A stretch of DNA of 64,000 bases, from assembly GCA_038373865.1 (NCBI GenBank), contig JAXGGA010004728.1:21133-85132 (forward strand), read 5' to 3'. This document shows positions 23,976-36,400 of the stretch, one piece after another; positions within the stretch are counted from its first letter, which is position 1, and each line of letters opens with the position of its first letter. Source of the DNA: Uloborus plumipes. Taxonomy: Eukaryota; Arthropoda; Arachnida; Araneae; Uloboridae. Made by a program: the position numbers and the translations under genes. The notes beneath the pieces were generated by a model. That model had not been told where the DNA came from, did no database searches, and saw only the letters and a list, made by a program, of their open reading frames with translations.

Positions 23976-25511
23976 CAGGGGTCTGGCCAGAGGAAATTCG
24001 GGTCCGTTAACGGACCCTTCACAAAAATACGATCAAGCAAAACGGACCCTTCACAAAAATACGATCGAGCAAAACGGACCCATCACAAAAATACGATCAA
24101 GTAAAACGGACTCTTCACAAAATGCTGATCAAACAAAACGGACATTTCACCATTATCCATTCAAAAAGCAAATCTAAAATCAAAATAACTCATAGCATAT
24201 TTCTGTGTAAAAGCCTATAATTTTTGGACCTTTTCTGAAGTTAAAGAAGGGAATTGCTTATCCGCCACTTTTGCGGAAAAAAAAAAAAGTCGGCACACTT
24301 CCTGCCTGCTATGCTCCAGCTTCTTTTAAAGAAATTAACAACTTAAAAAAGGTAGTTGTTTTGCTTTAATAGTTCTGCTTGTTTGTTTTATCATATGCAA
24401 ATAAAAAATGGCTTGCTGCGATGTTGCTGTTATAGATTTCTCTGGAAATGCAGAGTAAGGATTTTTTCCCCAGCTCTTGACTTAAACAAAAAGGAATTAA
24501 GAATAATTGCAATTATTTGCGAAATGAACTTAGAACTGCAAACAGATAGCTAGGGTTGGAGAAAAAATAGGATTGCTTCTGATAGAGTGACCAGCTATTT
24601 AAAATTATCGCCATCTGACGTTTTTGGTGCGACCTTTTGACCTTATTTTGGCAGAAAATTATTATTATTATTATTATTTTTTTATTTGATGCTTGCAAGG
24701 GTGGTGTTTTGGTTATATTCAGGAATAATTTATGTACTTTTCGTCTGTTAATATTGGAAGTTCGGTATTGTTTGTTTTGCTATGTCTCTCTACTTTCGTA
24801 TTTTTTCCTCCGAATTTTTGGCGAATATGTCGGTGATTATAAAAGACATTCATCATATAAACCTGAAGAAATGTAATTCTAAAATTATTTGACTTTAATA
24901 AAATATTTTATTTACTGTTTGTGTTTTTATGCTTCTGACGTTTTCATTTTGAAAAATGCCTCTGCATCCGATATGAAAATCAAATTTTACTTATTTTTCA
25001 AGCTAATTACCCTTTATTAAGAGGCCAATAAATGAAAATTCGCTTTATTTTTTGTTCAGATCATTATTTTATAATTTTTAAAGCAAAATTAACTGTTCTT
25101 TTATGAGTCTAAATATTAAACACTGGATGGATCGTTTCATTTTATTTTTCAATCAATTGTGTCAACAGATATTAATAATATGTTTATCATAGACTTTTAA
25201 AATGCCGTTGTGAAATTTTTTCCCCAAAATGAACTTGTTTATATGCCGTTTTTATGCTTTTGATGCACTTTGAAAACTGCAATCTCTTTGCATCCGCTAC
25301 AGGAATCGGATTTTTCGCATTTTTGATGTTTAATACGCTGTTTCAAGAGGAAAATAAATTAAATTTATTTTATTTTTTATTAAATTCAAAAAAAAAAAAG
25401 CTTTTTTTTTTTCAAAATTGTTTGATTTTCACAAAATTATTTGATTTTTCACAAAATTATTTAGTTTTTCACAAAAAACGGACCCTGTGAAAAATCCTGG
25501 ACAGACCCCTG
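23976..25511. mobile_element. 1.54-kb nonautonomous DNA transposon with palindromic, repeat-rich ends
   Basis: Ends CAGGGGTCTGGCCAG and (right, reverse complement) CAGGGGTCTGTCCAG match at 14 of 15 positions, and each side is flanked by ATTCT (23971-23975, 25512-25516), a 5-bp target duplication. Inside the left end is the perfect 18-base palindrome GGGTCCGTTAACGGACCC (24000-24017), followed by 32-bp direct repeats starting at 24011, 24043, 24075, 24107 and 24139. The right end has about three TTTTCACAAAATTATTT repeats and an ACGGACCC box. No transposase was recognised. CAGGGG ends recall hAT, but hAT elements make 8-bp duplications, so the superfamily is left open. Confidence 0.7.
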
Positions 25512-25548
25512 ATTCTTTGCATTGAAAACGGCATTACTGGTCATGCCG

Positions 25549-25734
25549 AAAAACATGCAGTTTTTTTGCTAATTTGGGCATTATTATGTTGTTTTCAAGC
25601 ACAAAGGTATATAAATCTTAGCTTCAATATACTTGTGTATCAAAAACATGCAGTTTTTTTGCTAATTTGGGCATTATTATGTTGTTTTCAAGCACAAAGG
25701 TATATAAATCTTAGCTTCAATATGCTTGTGTATC
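25549..25734. repeat. 93-bp tandem duplication
   Basis: Two adjacent 93-bp units (25549-25641 and 25642-25734) that I read as differing at one base (ATACTTG versus ATGCTTG). The near identity points to a recent duplication. Confidence 0.9.
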
Positions 25735-27329
25735 ATATATGCATAAAAGTTTTATGTATGTATATGGAAATATTATGTATGCATTTACATTAAATTCAAT
25801 GCAATAAGTACACATCTTTGTATATATATTTTAAAGAATATCTGAGCATTTTGTACAAATGTATATATATATGTTAGCAAAACTTCCTTAAACTGTATGT
25901 AATATCTAAGCAATTTGTAACATATCTTTACACAAAATGCAAGTAAAGATAAAGTATCTATGGGTTCTTTCTATGAATTTAACACGTGTTTACAAGTATA
26001 AATATAAAGCATTTGCAAAGACTCTTTCAAGAAAAGAACCATGCAATTTAAAAAAAATGTTTTGAAAAAGAACTTTCACTATGAAATTGGAGAAAATTTT
26101 CAACTAAGCTATCAGTTTAAATTTTGTAATTTTTATTTCTATTTTTTTAAATGTTCATTATAAGCTTAGTTCAAAAAAGTATTTGTATATCATATGTGCA
26201 TTAGAGGTTTTTTAAAAATAATTTTACATAATATATGCAACCATTATCATTTTTAAAGTTTTATAAAATACATGCATCTTTTGTGTAAATATAAGCAATC
26301 TGTAATTTGTACCTTTACATAAAGTGCATGTGAAAATTAAGTATGTCTGATACAGAAGTGATGGGAATCAAAATGCATTTCAGTTGCTCAAAATTATTGT
26401 AGTGATAGACGTTAATATATATTATATATTATATAATAAAGAAACAAAAATTGATGCATTATTTATTACAGAGAAGCACATGGTTAGGGATGTTTGTTTC
26501 ATACATAATTCTCATAGATAATCCTGAAATCTATTAAAATTAATTTTGTTATAGATCTTTGAAGTGCACTGTCAAAAAAGGAAAGTATTTATGATGTGAT
26601 GATGTGACAAATAGTTTGTTAGTATACTGTTTATCTTCCTCAGAGATGAGCACACATGGAACAATGAGTATACCAAGCTTAAGGGTCTCTTGCTGAGAAA
26701 AAAAATTATAAGCCTGCTTAGGTCAACACTTTCTAAATTTTAAACGTTGAAAATTATTTTGTTAATATTATATGTTGTGAGCATGTGCTATAGATATAGT
26801 TTACATTACCGCAGTTTGCTATGTGACTGGAACGGGGCTGTAAGAATTCACCTGTTTTGTAATTCCGAAGTATTCCAGTAGAAGCTGGAAAAATTTTATT
26901 TCCTGGCATGCTGGTCAAAATCGTTTATTCCTGGCACGCCGGCAAATGCAGGGTATAACGGTATTTACTTGTTCAAAATTGCTTTTAAATTTGAGGATAG
27001 AAACTTGTAATATTTAGAACAGGTTGAAGGTAAATATAAGCTATTCCTTTGTATGCATAATACATTAATAATAAAACGAAAGTAAATAGCATGTTTTTTT
27101 TTTCTTTTTTTTAAATGGAAAGATAGAAATTAAACATTAAATTCAATTTATTTCACCTCATCTCAAAAGTAAATTAATTTTCAACAACTTTCTTAAAATT
27201 GATTTTATTTAATAACATCAAAATAGTAACAATAAGTATTTTCAAATATTAACATAAATATAGTGGCTATTCAAAATAAATAGCAATATACATAGGAAGA
27301 CTAAAACATAGCATCACATAAAAAATCCA
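25735..27329. other. AT-rich intergenic region downstream of SLC25A26
   Basis: AT-rich with TATATA runs and no recognised coding exon. The part next to 27330 is probably the 3' UTR of the minus-strand SLC25A26 gene. Confidence 0.4.
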
Positions 27330-27435
27330 TCATAAATAAGTAACTAAAGTCACTTTTGATTTCTCATAAGCTCCAAAGAAAATGGCACCCCCTATTGAGA
27401 TCCAGAGAACCCGGGGAAGTATTCCAGAAAAGAGG
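27330..27435 (-). CDS. SLC25A26: SLC25A26 coding exon 9 (last)
   Basis: Completes S241 and encodes [20 protein letters not shown], the final transmembrane helix, ending TYL before TGA (27332-27330). Acceptor TCAG. Confidence 0.93.
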
Positions 27436-30400
27436 CTGAAAAAAGTTACGTAATTACAATAATAATGGGTTGAAAAATAAAAAAGTTTTAAATTTAAAAC
27501 TGCTTCAGTTCAAAAAAGTTGCTCATTTTGATAAGTAATGCAGCAAATTTTTCCTTAATTAGATTTATTTTTCTTTCGTGCATTGTACAAAGTTTAGAAC
27601 CAGGGTGTAAAAAAATCATGAGTTATTTTTTAATCAGAAGATCAGTTTTAAAAATTTAAATCAGATTTTTTTATTATTTTTTGGACTTTAGAAACATTTG
27701 TAATAGATTAATTTATAGTTATATATTTTTGTAAGCTTGAAATTGGTACTGTTAAATAAAATTTCAAGTAACATTATGTCACCTAAAAGTTTTCATAACA
27801 TTTGATGTAAAATCAATTTAATAATAAAGTGCATATGATTCAGATCAAAAGTAATACAGGCTTAGTAACACACCAAAAAACATAAAAATAAGGGAAATAA
27901 ATAAATTGACTTTTGCCCGATGTGTTTTCATCAATATGATCTTTTATTTCTTGCTTCATTTATTTATTTTTACATTGAAAATAGGATTTCTCGTAACTTC
28001 GAAAAACATGTCTGTAGTTTTCTGCAAATTTGTGATGTTCAAAATAGTATTATTATCCTTTAAATTGAAAAGCTGTGTATGAGATAAAAATCAAATAAGA
28101 GTTAAATAAAGAAAAAACAAAATGGAAATTAAATAACTGTTTTTTGATGATTTTTTTTTTCAAAGCACACATCAGACTCTTAAAAAAAATTTAAGTTTAC
28201 TCTTTATGTATAAAGAAAGTATCTTAAAATTTGACAGCTACCCATTTTTATTTGCCCACCTTCGGATGAATGTATATAAAAATCTTATGGGTACCGTTTT
28301 CATGGATATTCACAGCAAAAAAAAAAACTTCAACTCTTTTCCATTCAATGAATAATTTTTAAATAACCTTTTGGATTTTACGGTTGATATCTAAATGAGT
28401 TACTTTTTAATAAGAAATCATAATTGAAGCAATACTAAATTTAAGTTCCCTTTTTCCAATTTATACAGCCTTCACTATAGCAACAAGTCTAATTTTAAAG
28501 GACTTTTCTGCAAAGTTGGGTTATGTGCTCTCGTTTGTACATGCACACATTTATCGCAATATGTCATTGAGAAAATCATCATTTGAATTAGACATGTCAA
28601 TTCTTTTTTTTTTCTTTTTTTTTGCCATTTTTAAATCATTTTTTTAGAGCAATGACTACAATTCAATTGGGACTTTCTGGTTCCAAGATAAGTATGTCAC
28701 TGTTGCATAGGCGGCTGGTGCACTAAAAATGTGGGGGGTCAAGAGAAATGAGGGAGAAAGGGGCAAGGGAAATGTGTGTGTGGGGGGGGGGAGGAAGCAA
28801 CACTTCTAAAGTTTTTTTTCTGATAAATTTGGCTAAATTGTTTTTAAACATCACTGATTAAACAACCTCTAAAAAATGCTAAGTAAGATCTCAAAAATCA
28901 ACCAAGAAGGTGGTTTTTTATACATTCTTATGAAATAATCAGAAAAAATCTAACATTTTGGAATTTTCAGCTTTGATCTTTGTGAAATTAATCAATCTAC
29001 TGAGTAAACTTCACTCGATCATAACCATGAAAATGAGGGGGCAAGGCCCCTTTACTTTTGGAAGTGAGAGGGCAGTCATCCCCCTTGCCTCCCTGTACGA
29101 GCTGCCTGTGCAATGTTGGGCCAGAGACAGGTGAGAAATAATTTTGAACAGTTACTTTGCAAAAAGTGTTATTACAACAAAGCTTTGGTAAAAAATGAAC
29201 CAGGAGAAAAAAAAAAAACAATTCTTGTAATGGTAAAATTCAAACTATACCATTACAACAAATTTCACCAAAACCAAACTACAAAATAAGCTAATACATA
29301 AGTGTGAATTACGAAAATTAAAGAAGAAAAAAAAGTTACAGTGAAACAGACTGATTATTTTATTTCAGCAAAAACTTTAATAATGTCTGAACAAGCAAAA
29401 ATCACATGATGTCAAAAGATAAAATAGCATCCATATTTGCCATGGCAAAAGAAAATGAAGCTTTTCTTCCAAATTTCATGGAAACAGCACAAGAATGAAG
29501 AAACGTGTAAGGGAATAAGTTCCGAAGGTTTTTAAAAAAAGTATTTTAGCCATTTGTCTTTATTAAGAAGTAAATTACCAGCCCTAAGCCAGGGCTAAGG
29601 CAGAAGTACGTGCAATACATCATCAGCTTGGTTATTCCATCCAGAGATTGCAGTTTTGTTCTTATTATGGACTCATCAGTCAGGAATAGGAAGTAACCGA
29701 GCTGGAGGCAGATGTCATCTTAAAGTATATAAGCAAAGATATCATCTTGGTTCAAAGCTAGATTTGAAGTCTTTATTATTTCATTCAAATAAATTATGCA
29801 CTTCAGTAACTCTTAGACTAGCATATTTCAATTTTGGAAGACCTTTTTAAAGATGGTTTTTCACTAAAAATGTTGGATTGATTCAATTCTATGGAAAGCC
29901 AATTTACAGAGCTGGAGACATGTGAATCGGGACGATCAAAATGCTTTAAATGCCTTCTGGTGATTACATTGTACTCCACTACACACATAAATTAAGTCGG
30001 AGATTTAAGATTCAAACGGAAGAAATGTATTAATAATGTATCTCTAAAACTAATTTCACCACAACAGGGACGGGAGGGGGATGAGAAAGCCTTCAAGAAT
30101 GTCCAAGGAAGGCATTTTATATAGAAAAATCGCCGCTAGAGGGCGCCAGTGTTGCAGGGGAGATTTTTGCTGCTCTGAGTTAAGTGATATTTTTAATGTA
30201 AATTGTATCAGTTTTGGTATTTTTATTGTATTTCAGCATATTATTTAGTATTTCTGTGTATTGAGACTTATTTTTGCTTTACTTGCATTTTTAAAGTGTT
30301 TTTCAATTTTTTGCGCTAAGCCTAAAATGTGGTGATTCCTTTGTTGTTAAGCCTGTGTGCTTTGTTGGGTGTAGCAATTTAGTTTATTTTTATTTACTGC

Positions 30401-33400
30401 TGTCTTAGTTATCTGCATTCTATGTATCTTTAACTCATAATGATTTCCTTATAAATTATTAGTAGTTATTCTTAAAATTTTGTCTTTTTGTATTGCTTTT
30501 GTATAAATAGATCATTCGGGTTAGTATGGGTGTTATATGCATTTTGAAAGAGGTTAAGAGTGGGAAGGGGAACAGGTGGATTTCTTGTGACCTTTGTCAG
30601 ATGTTCTGCCTGTATGAGGGAAAAGTGGAGTCCATTTCTGAGGATGATTTTATTTGCACTAAGTGTGCTGAGCTCTTGGACTTAAAAAATAGGATGACCA
30701 TTTTGCAGGCCCAAATACCCTTAGGTTGTGGGACAGATGAGGTAAACACTCCAGATGGAAAGGGGGGAGTTACTAAAAAGGATGTGGGCATTAGCTGTGA
30801 GTTAGTTAGTGGGATTATTCCATAGGTGAAGGGGGAAGTTAGAGGTAAGGAGACAGACTCGGAGACGAAGGGAGTAATATTGGGTGACTCTATGGTGCGA
30901 GAGGTGGGAAATTCAATCGGGAGGGTAAAACATAAGGTGGCTAAGTGTTGTTTACCAGGGGCTTGGGTGAGAGATGTAAATAAGGTTGCGGAGAAGAGGG
31001 GGACATTTGATAAGGAGGATATGGTCACTCTATGGGTGGGAACAAACGATGTAGGCTGTAGTAATAATGAGGAATTTAGGAAAGAGTGGAATTCCCTGTT
31101 GGACAAAGCAACCAACAGTTCGACCAGCGTCCCAGGAGCTGCTTCCCAGGTATGGAGTCAATAGGAGCTGGTAAAATCAGCAGGCTAGGTGCATGAACCT
31201 GTTACTTAAAGAAATTTGCCATATGCGCAGTATCAGGTTCATCGACGTGTGGAGTTATTGTAAGCGAGATTGGATTGCTAGGGACGGCCTGCATCTGAGT
31301 TCTACAGGGGTCAAAATGGTTAGTGGTTTGGTTTTAGAGTCTTCTGAGTCAAAAAACTAAGTTTGAAAGGGGGGCAGTGTTCAAGGAGAAGGTTGCAAAA
31401 ATATGCAAACTATTTGGGTTTAATTAGAAATGGTAATAAGAGGCAAATAAGAGTAGTCATTTTAACAATTTTTATTCAAGAAATCGTAAGGGGTTGCATA
31501 AAAACAAGTTGAGCATGCTTAGGGTTTCTTACACCAATGCTCGCAGTATTAGGAACAAGATGGAAGAATTGAAAAGCATTATTATAAATGAGAGTTTGGG
31601 TGTTATTGGAGTTACCGAGACATGGGCTACCAAAAATGATGATGATTTATTGTGTATTGCTGGGTATAATTTGTTTAAACAAGATAGAGTAGGTAAAAGA
31701 GGTTGTGGGGTTTTATTTTATGTTAGAGATACTTTAACTTGCAATGAATTGGCAATAAATGACAAACCTAATGATATTGACATGGTTTGGCTAGAACTGA
31801 TGAACGGCACGGGCAAAAAATTACGTTTGGGTAACATTTATCGGCCACCTAGTCTAAGCCAGGGTCAAGATGAACAGATGTGTCGTATTATTAGAGATAT
31901 GTCGAGTAAGGGACCGGTAATTATAATGGGGGATTTCAATTTTCCGGGCATTTATTGGAAAAATTCTTACCCCAATAACAGAAGAGAAGAAGAATTTCTA
32001 AAAGTAATTGGGGACTGCTTTTTAGATCAAGTTGTTTCTCAGGGAACACGGCAGGATGCTGTTTTGGATCTAGTTTATACAATGTTGAAGATTCTGTTCA
32101 GGCATTATGTGTAGGGGAGCATATTGGAGATAGTGAGCACAACAGTATTAGGTTTGGGATTAAGTTTGATATACATAAAGACGAAAATTTCAGGTTTGTG
32201 CCTAATTTCAGAAATACTGATTTTGTCGCACTCAGGCAGAGTTTGAAAACGGTTTTTTCATCAGGTTTGGGACTACAGCGATGTAAATCTGCAATGGACA
32301 GAGTTTAAGGAAAAGCTAGCAAAAACAGTTGCGGATTATGTTCCTTTTAGGAGAAAAGGGGCAAACACTAAAATTTGGCCCATGTGGTTCAATAGGGAAA
32401 CTAAGGACGCTCTGAACCGCAAGCAAGCTGCTTTTCGTTGGTTAAAAGAAACTAGTCGCAGCGCAGATAGGCTACAGTATTGTGAGGCTAGGTGTAGTTT
32501 TAAGTATTTGGTACGGTTTCAGAAAAGAGAATTGGAACAAAGGCTGGCAGATAATATTGACAGGAATCCAATAGAGTTTTTTGCATATGCAAATTCTGGG
32601 AAAGTTCGAAATAGTCAAATTGGGCTCCTGGTAGATGAGCATGGAAATTTAATTCAGAATGATGGGGATATTGCTAATGTTCTAAATGACTTTTTTCCCA
32701 GTGTTTTTAACGATAACTGTATCTCAACAGTTGACACAAGCAAGACACAAGCTACTACACAGCTTGAGGACTTTGTATTTTCCAGGGAAGACGTATTACT
32801 TTATTTGAAAAAATTAAAACCACAAAAACTCCGGGACCAGATAATATTTATTCAAAAATTCTAGTAGAATGTGCAGAGGAATTAGTGGACGTTATAGTTA
32901 ATATATTCAATGCGTCGTATAACTTAGGGATAGTGCCAAAGGACTGGAAACTGGCTAACATTACACCACTCTTCAAGAAAGGGTCTAGAGGCAATGCGGG
33001 AAAAATTATAGGCCTGTGAGTCTAACTTCAGTGGTTTGTAAAATTTTTGAAACATTGATCAAAATTAAGATTATGAATTTCTTAGAAAATAATGGGCTGT
33101 TGACTAGTTTGCAGTATGGTTTCAGAAAAGGTAAATCGTGTGCTACTAATTTATTACATTTCTACAACAAGGTTACCATGGCTTTAGATAACAAAAAGTG
33201 CGTAGATGTTGTTTACATAGATTTTCAAAAACTTTCAACAAGGTGCCTCATGTAGCACTACTCAGTAAATTAGCTGATATAGGAATAGGGGGTAAAATTC
33301 TAGTTTGGGTTAGAAATTGGCTGACAGGAAGGAAACAAAAAGTAGTTGTTAGGGGTAACCATTCTAAATGGAGTGAGGTTTTAAGTGGGGTCCCCCAAGG

Positions 33401-36400
33401 ATCAGTTTTAGGTCCCCTTTTGTTTATTATTTTTATGAATGATATTCATGAAAATGTTTCTGGAAAAATGAATTGTTTTGCTGATGATGTAAACATTATG
33501 GGGGTTGTAGAAAACGATGAACAAGTAAATAAGCTGCAACAGGATTTGGATCATATTACTAAATGGGCAGACAAGTGGGGTATGGCAGTTAATGTTGGGA
33601 AATGTCAAATGCTGCATTTAGGTCATGCAAATAAGCATACAAGCTATTATTTACAGGGTTCAGTCATTAGTAAGGCAGATAATGTTATGGATCTAGGTGT
33701 CTTAATAAATCAGGACTTCAAGTTCAGCCAACAGTGCAGCATAGCTAGTAACAAAGCCAATAGGATGCTTGGGTTTATTAATAGATCTATTTCAAACAAA
33801 TCTAAAAAGGTTCTTCTGCCTCTATATAAAAGTTTGGTAAGACCTTATTTGGAGTATGGTGTTCAGTTTTGGTCTCCTTATCTGAAGAAAGATATTAATG
33901 TATTAGAAAGGGTACAAAGAAGGGCTACAAGGTTAGTAAATGGATTTTCTAATCTAGACTATGATTCCAGACCTAGAATGCTTAATATGTATAGTCTTGA
34001 GCAAAGGAGAACCAGAGGGGACATGATTCAGTTATTTAAATTTATTAAAATAAATGATGTTGCAGGGCTGGATTTTTGCACGGAAAGCAGGACAAGGGGT
34101 CATTGTTTTAAGCTTTTAAACCTCAGGCTAACCTGGAAATTTGAAAAAATTACTACTTTAGCAGGGTAGTGGGAACTTGGAACAGTTCACCGGAAGAGGC
34201 GGTAAGAAGCAATGGAGTAGATAGCTTTAAGAAGGCCATTGATCTTCATTGGGGTCTTCAATTTGACTAGGACCAGCCCAGTTGGGCCCAGAGCCTGCTG
34301 CTGGTCGTCGCATTTGTATTTGTATTGTATTTGTATTATACTTTCTGTGGCTAGTATGCAAGTAAGTAATCAAACAAACAGCAACCTCACCTCTTGAAGC
34401 CTTCCTCTCTGTAAATTTCTTTGATGACAGGAAAAATATAACCTTCAGCCGCTAAGGCACCTTTCTGTAAAGATAAAAATATAGTGAATCAAAATCACGA
34501 AACACCTTAGTAGTTTTAAAAAATAATATCATAGATAATTAGTGTGTGCAAATAAATATCACCCAAAAGCAAAACTATGCTCTGAAGAGAAGTTTAGAAA
34601 TACCACTGCTCCGAGGAAAAATTAGCAAATAAAAATAAAACAACCTTCATTCCCCCACCCCCTCCTCTTTTCCTTTTTGCTAGTTAGAAGAACATGTTAA
34701 AAATTCAATGGCACAAAAGGGCTACAACAGCCTAATAATGTTCAGTACCAATGACAGAATATTGTTTCTTGCTTCTTAGTACAATTTTTATTTTGTGCAT
34801 TTCTGTTTAGTTTCTTAAACATCAATGAGCATATAACATAAAAGGCAACAAAATAATTGCAGTACAATACAATAGCATTTATTTGTAATTTTTTAAAAGT
34901 TCTACTACACTGAGAAAGGTAATTAATTAACTGGCTTTATTCACAAAAAGTAATGAAAGAAATGCCAATAATAAATACATTTAAAAGAAATCAACACACT
35001 CTCCTATTAATTGTTGACTAGCACTTTCTTTTACTGTTTTTCATTGTAAGAATACTCAAATAAGCTTTGGAATCTTTATTTAGTTAGACAGTTTACTCTA
35101 CTTAAAAGTACTTTATTTATATTTCCGATAGACCCGTATTTTTTTTTTTTTTAATGAACAAATAATGAAGATAAAGAAAGGACTTACATTTGCTAGCATA
35201 ATTCTTGTTTTTGCAACATCCAAAGGCGTGGTGATTGCTGCTGCTATAGACCCTAAATGATATTTTTTTTCAAAAGTAAAGTTCATTTCTTGCTGAAATT
35301 TCATTATGAATGCAATCTTTAACAATCAACATAATATTTTTATAATAATAATAATAAGAATAATAACTCTAAAGCTATAAATAAAACTAATAAGATCCAT
35401 TTTAGTAGAATGACAAAGAAATAATGCAAACTAAAACATTCAAGTTATTTATTTATTATTTAACACAAGAAAATACAACAAATATATTTTTATCCTTAAA
35501 AAGGTAATAAACTTGTTATAACATCAATTTTTCAGTAATTTCTTTTGTAAACAATTACATTATTAAATGCAGTTGTGCAAATGAAAGTAATGAAGTAGAA
35601 ATATTTTTGAATTTTCGCCTGTTTAACCATTTATAGTTACATAACAAAAAACTTTTTTAAAAATATAACAAAAATTTAAAATGGCTAACTAATAGCATTA
35701 ATGCATACATGAAATAGTTTTCAAAGCTGATGTAAAAGTTAGTGGAGCTTTTTTTTTTTTTTTTTTTGTTTCTAACTTGAAAGTTACTAAATATTTAGAT
35801 CAAACTTCATAAGGTGTAGTTTTACTTGATCCTCTAAATGTGCATCAGCAATTTGTGTCTTTAAATAGATTCAATTTTTGGCCTAAAATGAAAGTATTGA
35901 ATAGCAAAATATGTACTTACAAAGCAGTGAAATAAGTATATATGGATGGGATAAGGATAGTCAACAGCAATTCTATGGCATTGCTTTCAGTAAAAAAATG
36001 GATTTAAAAATAATATCTTTCCTTAATTCAAATAACTCCATTTGTAGTTCCATAACAGACTTGGATATATCTACAAATGTGGTCAAATAGCAGTTTCAGT
36101 GCAAGCATGTGCTCATCAAAATCCAAAAATCTTTTGATGTGGTCTTGTATTAATTAATCTAAGACACCTATATATTTATCGAACATTTTATTTTCACTTT
36201 TATGCTCATGCAATATTTTGACTAGATTCAATAAATGTTCTGCAGATATAAATACATCCTAGCAACAAAGCAATGCAGTAGTCAAATATGAAGGAATATG
36301 AGGGCTAGCTTTTACTAAGACCACACACTCTTCCACCTGTACTGTAGATCCTGTCATAGAACAATTAGATATTCCAGTGATTTACTCTAAATCATAAATG

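Larger units (their letters stand above)
30125..34345 (+). mobile_element. CR1-type non-LTR retrotransposon, near full length but decayed
   Basis: Has a 5' UTR-like region, an ORF1 with a zinc-finger/PHD-like and an esterase domain, an ORF2 with endonuclease and reverse transcriptase, and a short 3' UTR ending in a repeated TTGTATT tail (34310-34340). The PHD plus esterase ORF1 is characteristic of the CR1 clade. It lies antisense in SLC25A26 intron 8, its tail ending about 40 bp from the splice donor of exon 8. The 5' boundary is approximate because no target duplication could be identified. Confidence 0.85.

Noticed and set aside
24011..24150. CRISPR-like array of 32-bp repeats
   Set aside because: The units are directly adjacent without spacers and lie inside a eukaryotic transposon end.
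25254..25490. 78-codon plus-strand open frame
   Set aside because: Low-complexity AT-rich sequence inside the nonautonomous element, overlapping its subterminal repeats.
29656..29850. 64-codon frame suggestive of a small gene
   Set aside because: It lies in a repeat-like block in an SLC25A26 intron and has no recognisable domain.
30597..31115. 172-codon minus-strand open frame
   Set aside because: Lies antisense over CR1 ORF1, which has recognisable esterase blocks; the antisense frame has none.
34310..34345. TTGTATT repeats as an independent microsatellite
   Set aside because: They sit at the 3' terminus of the CR1 element and are its tail.
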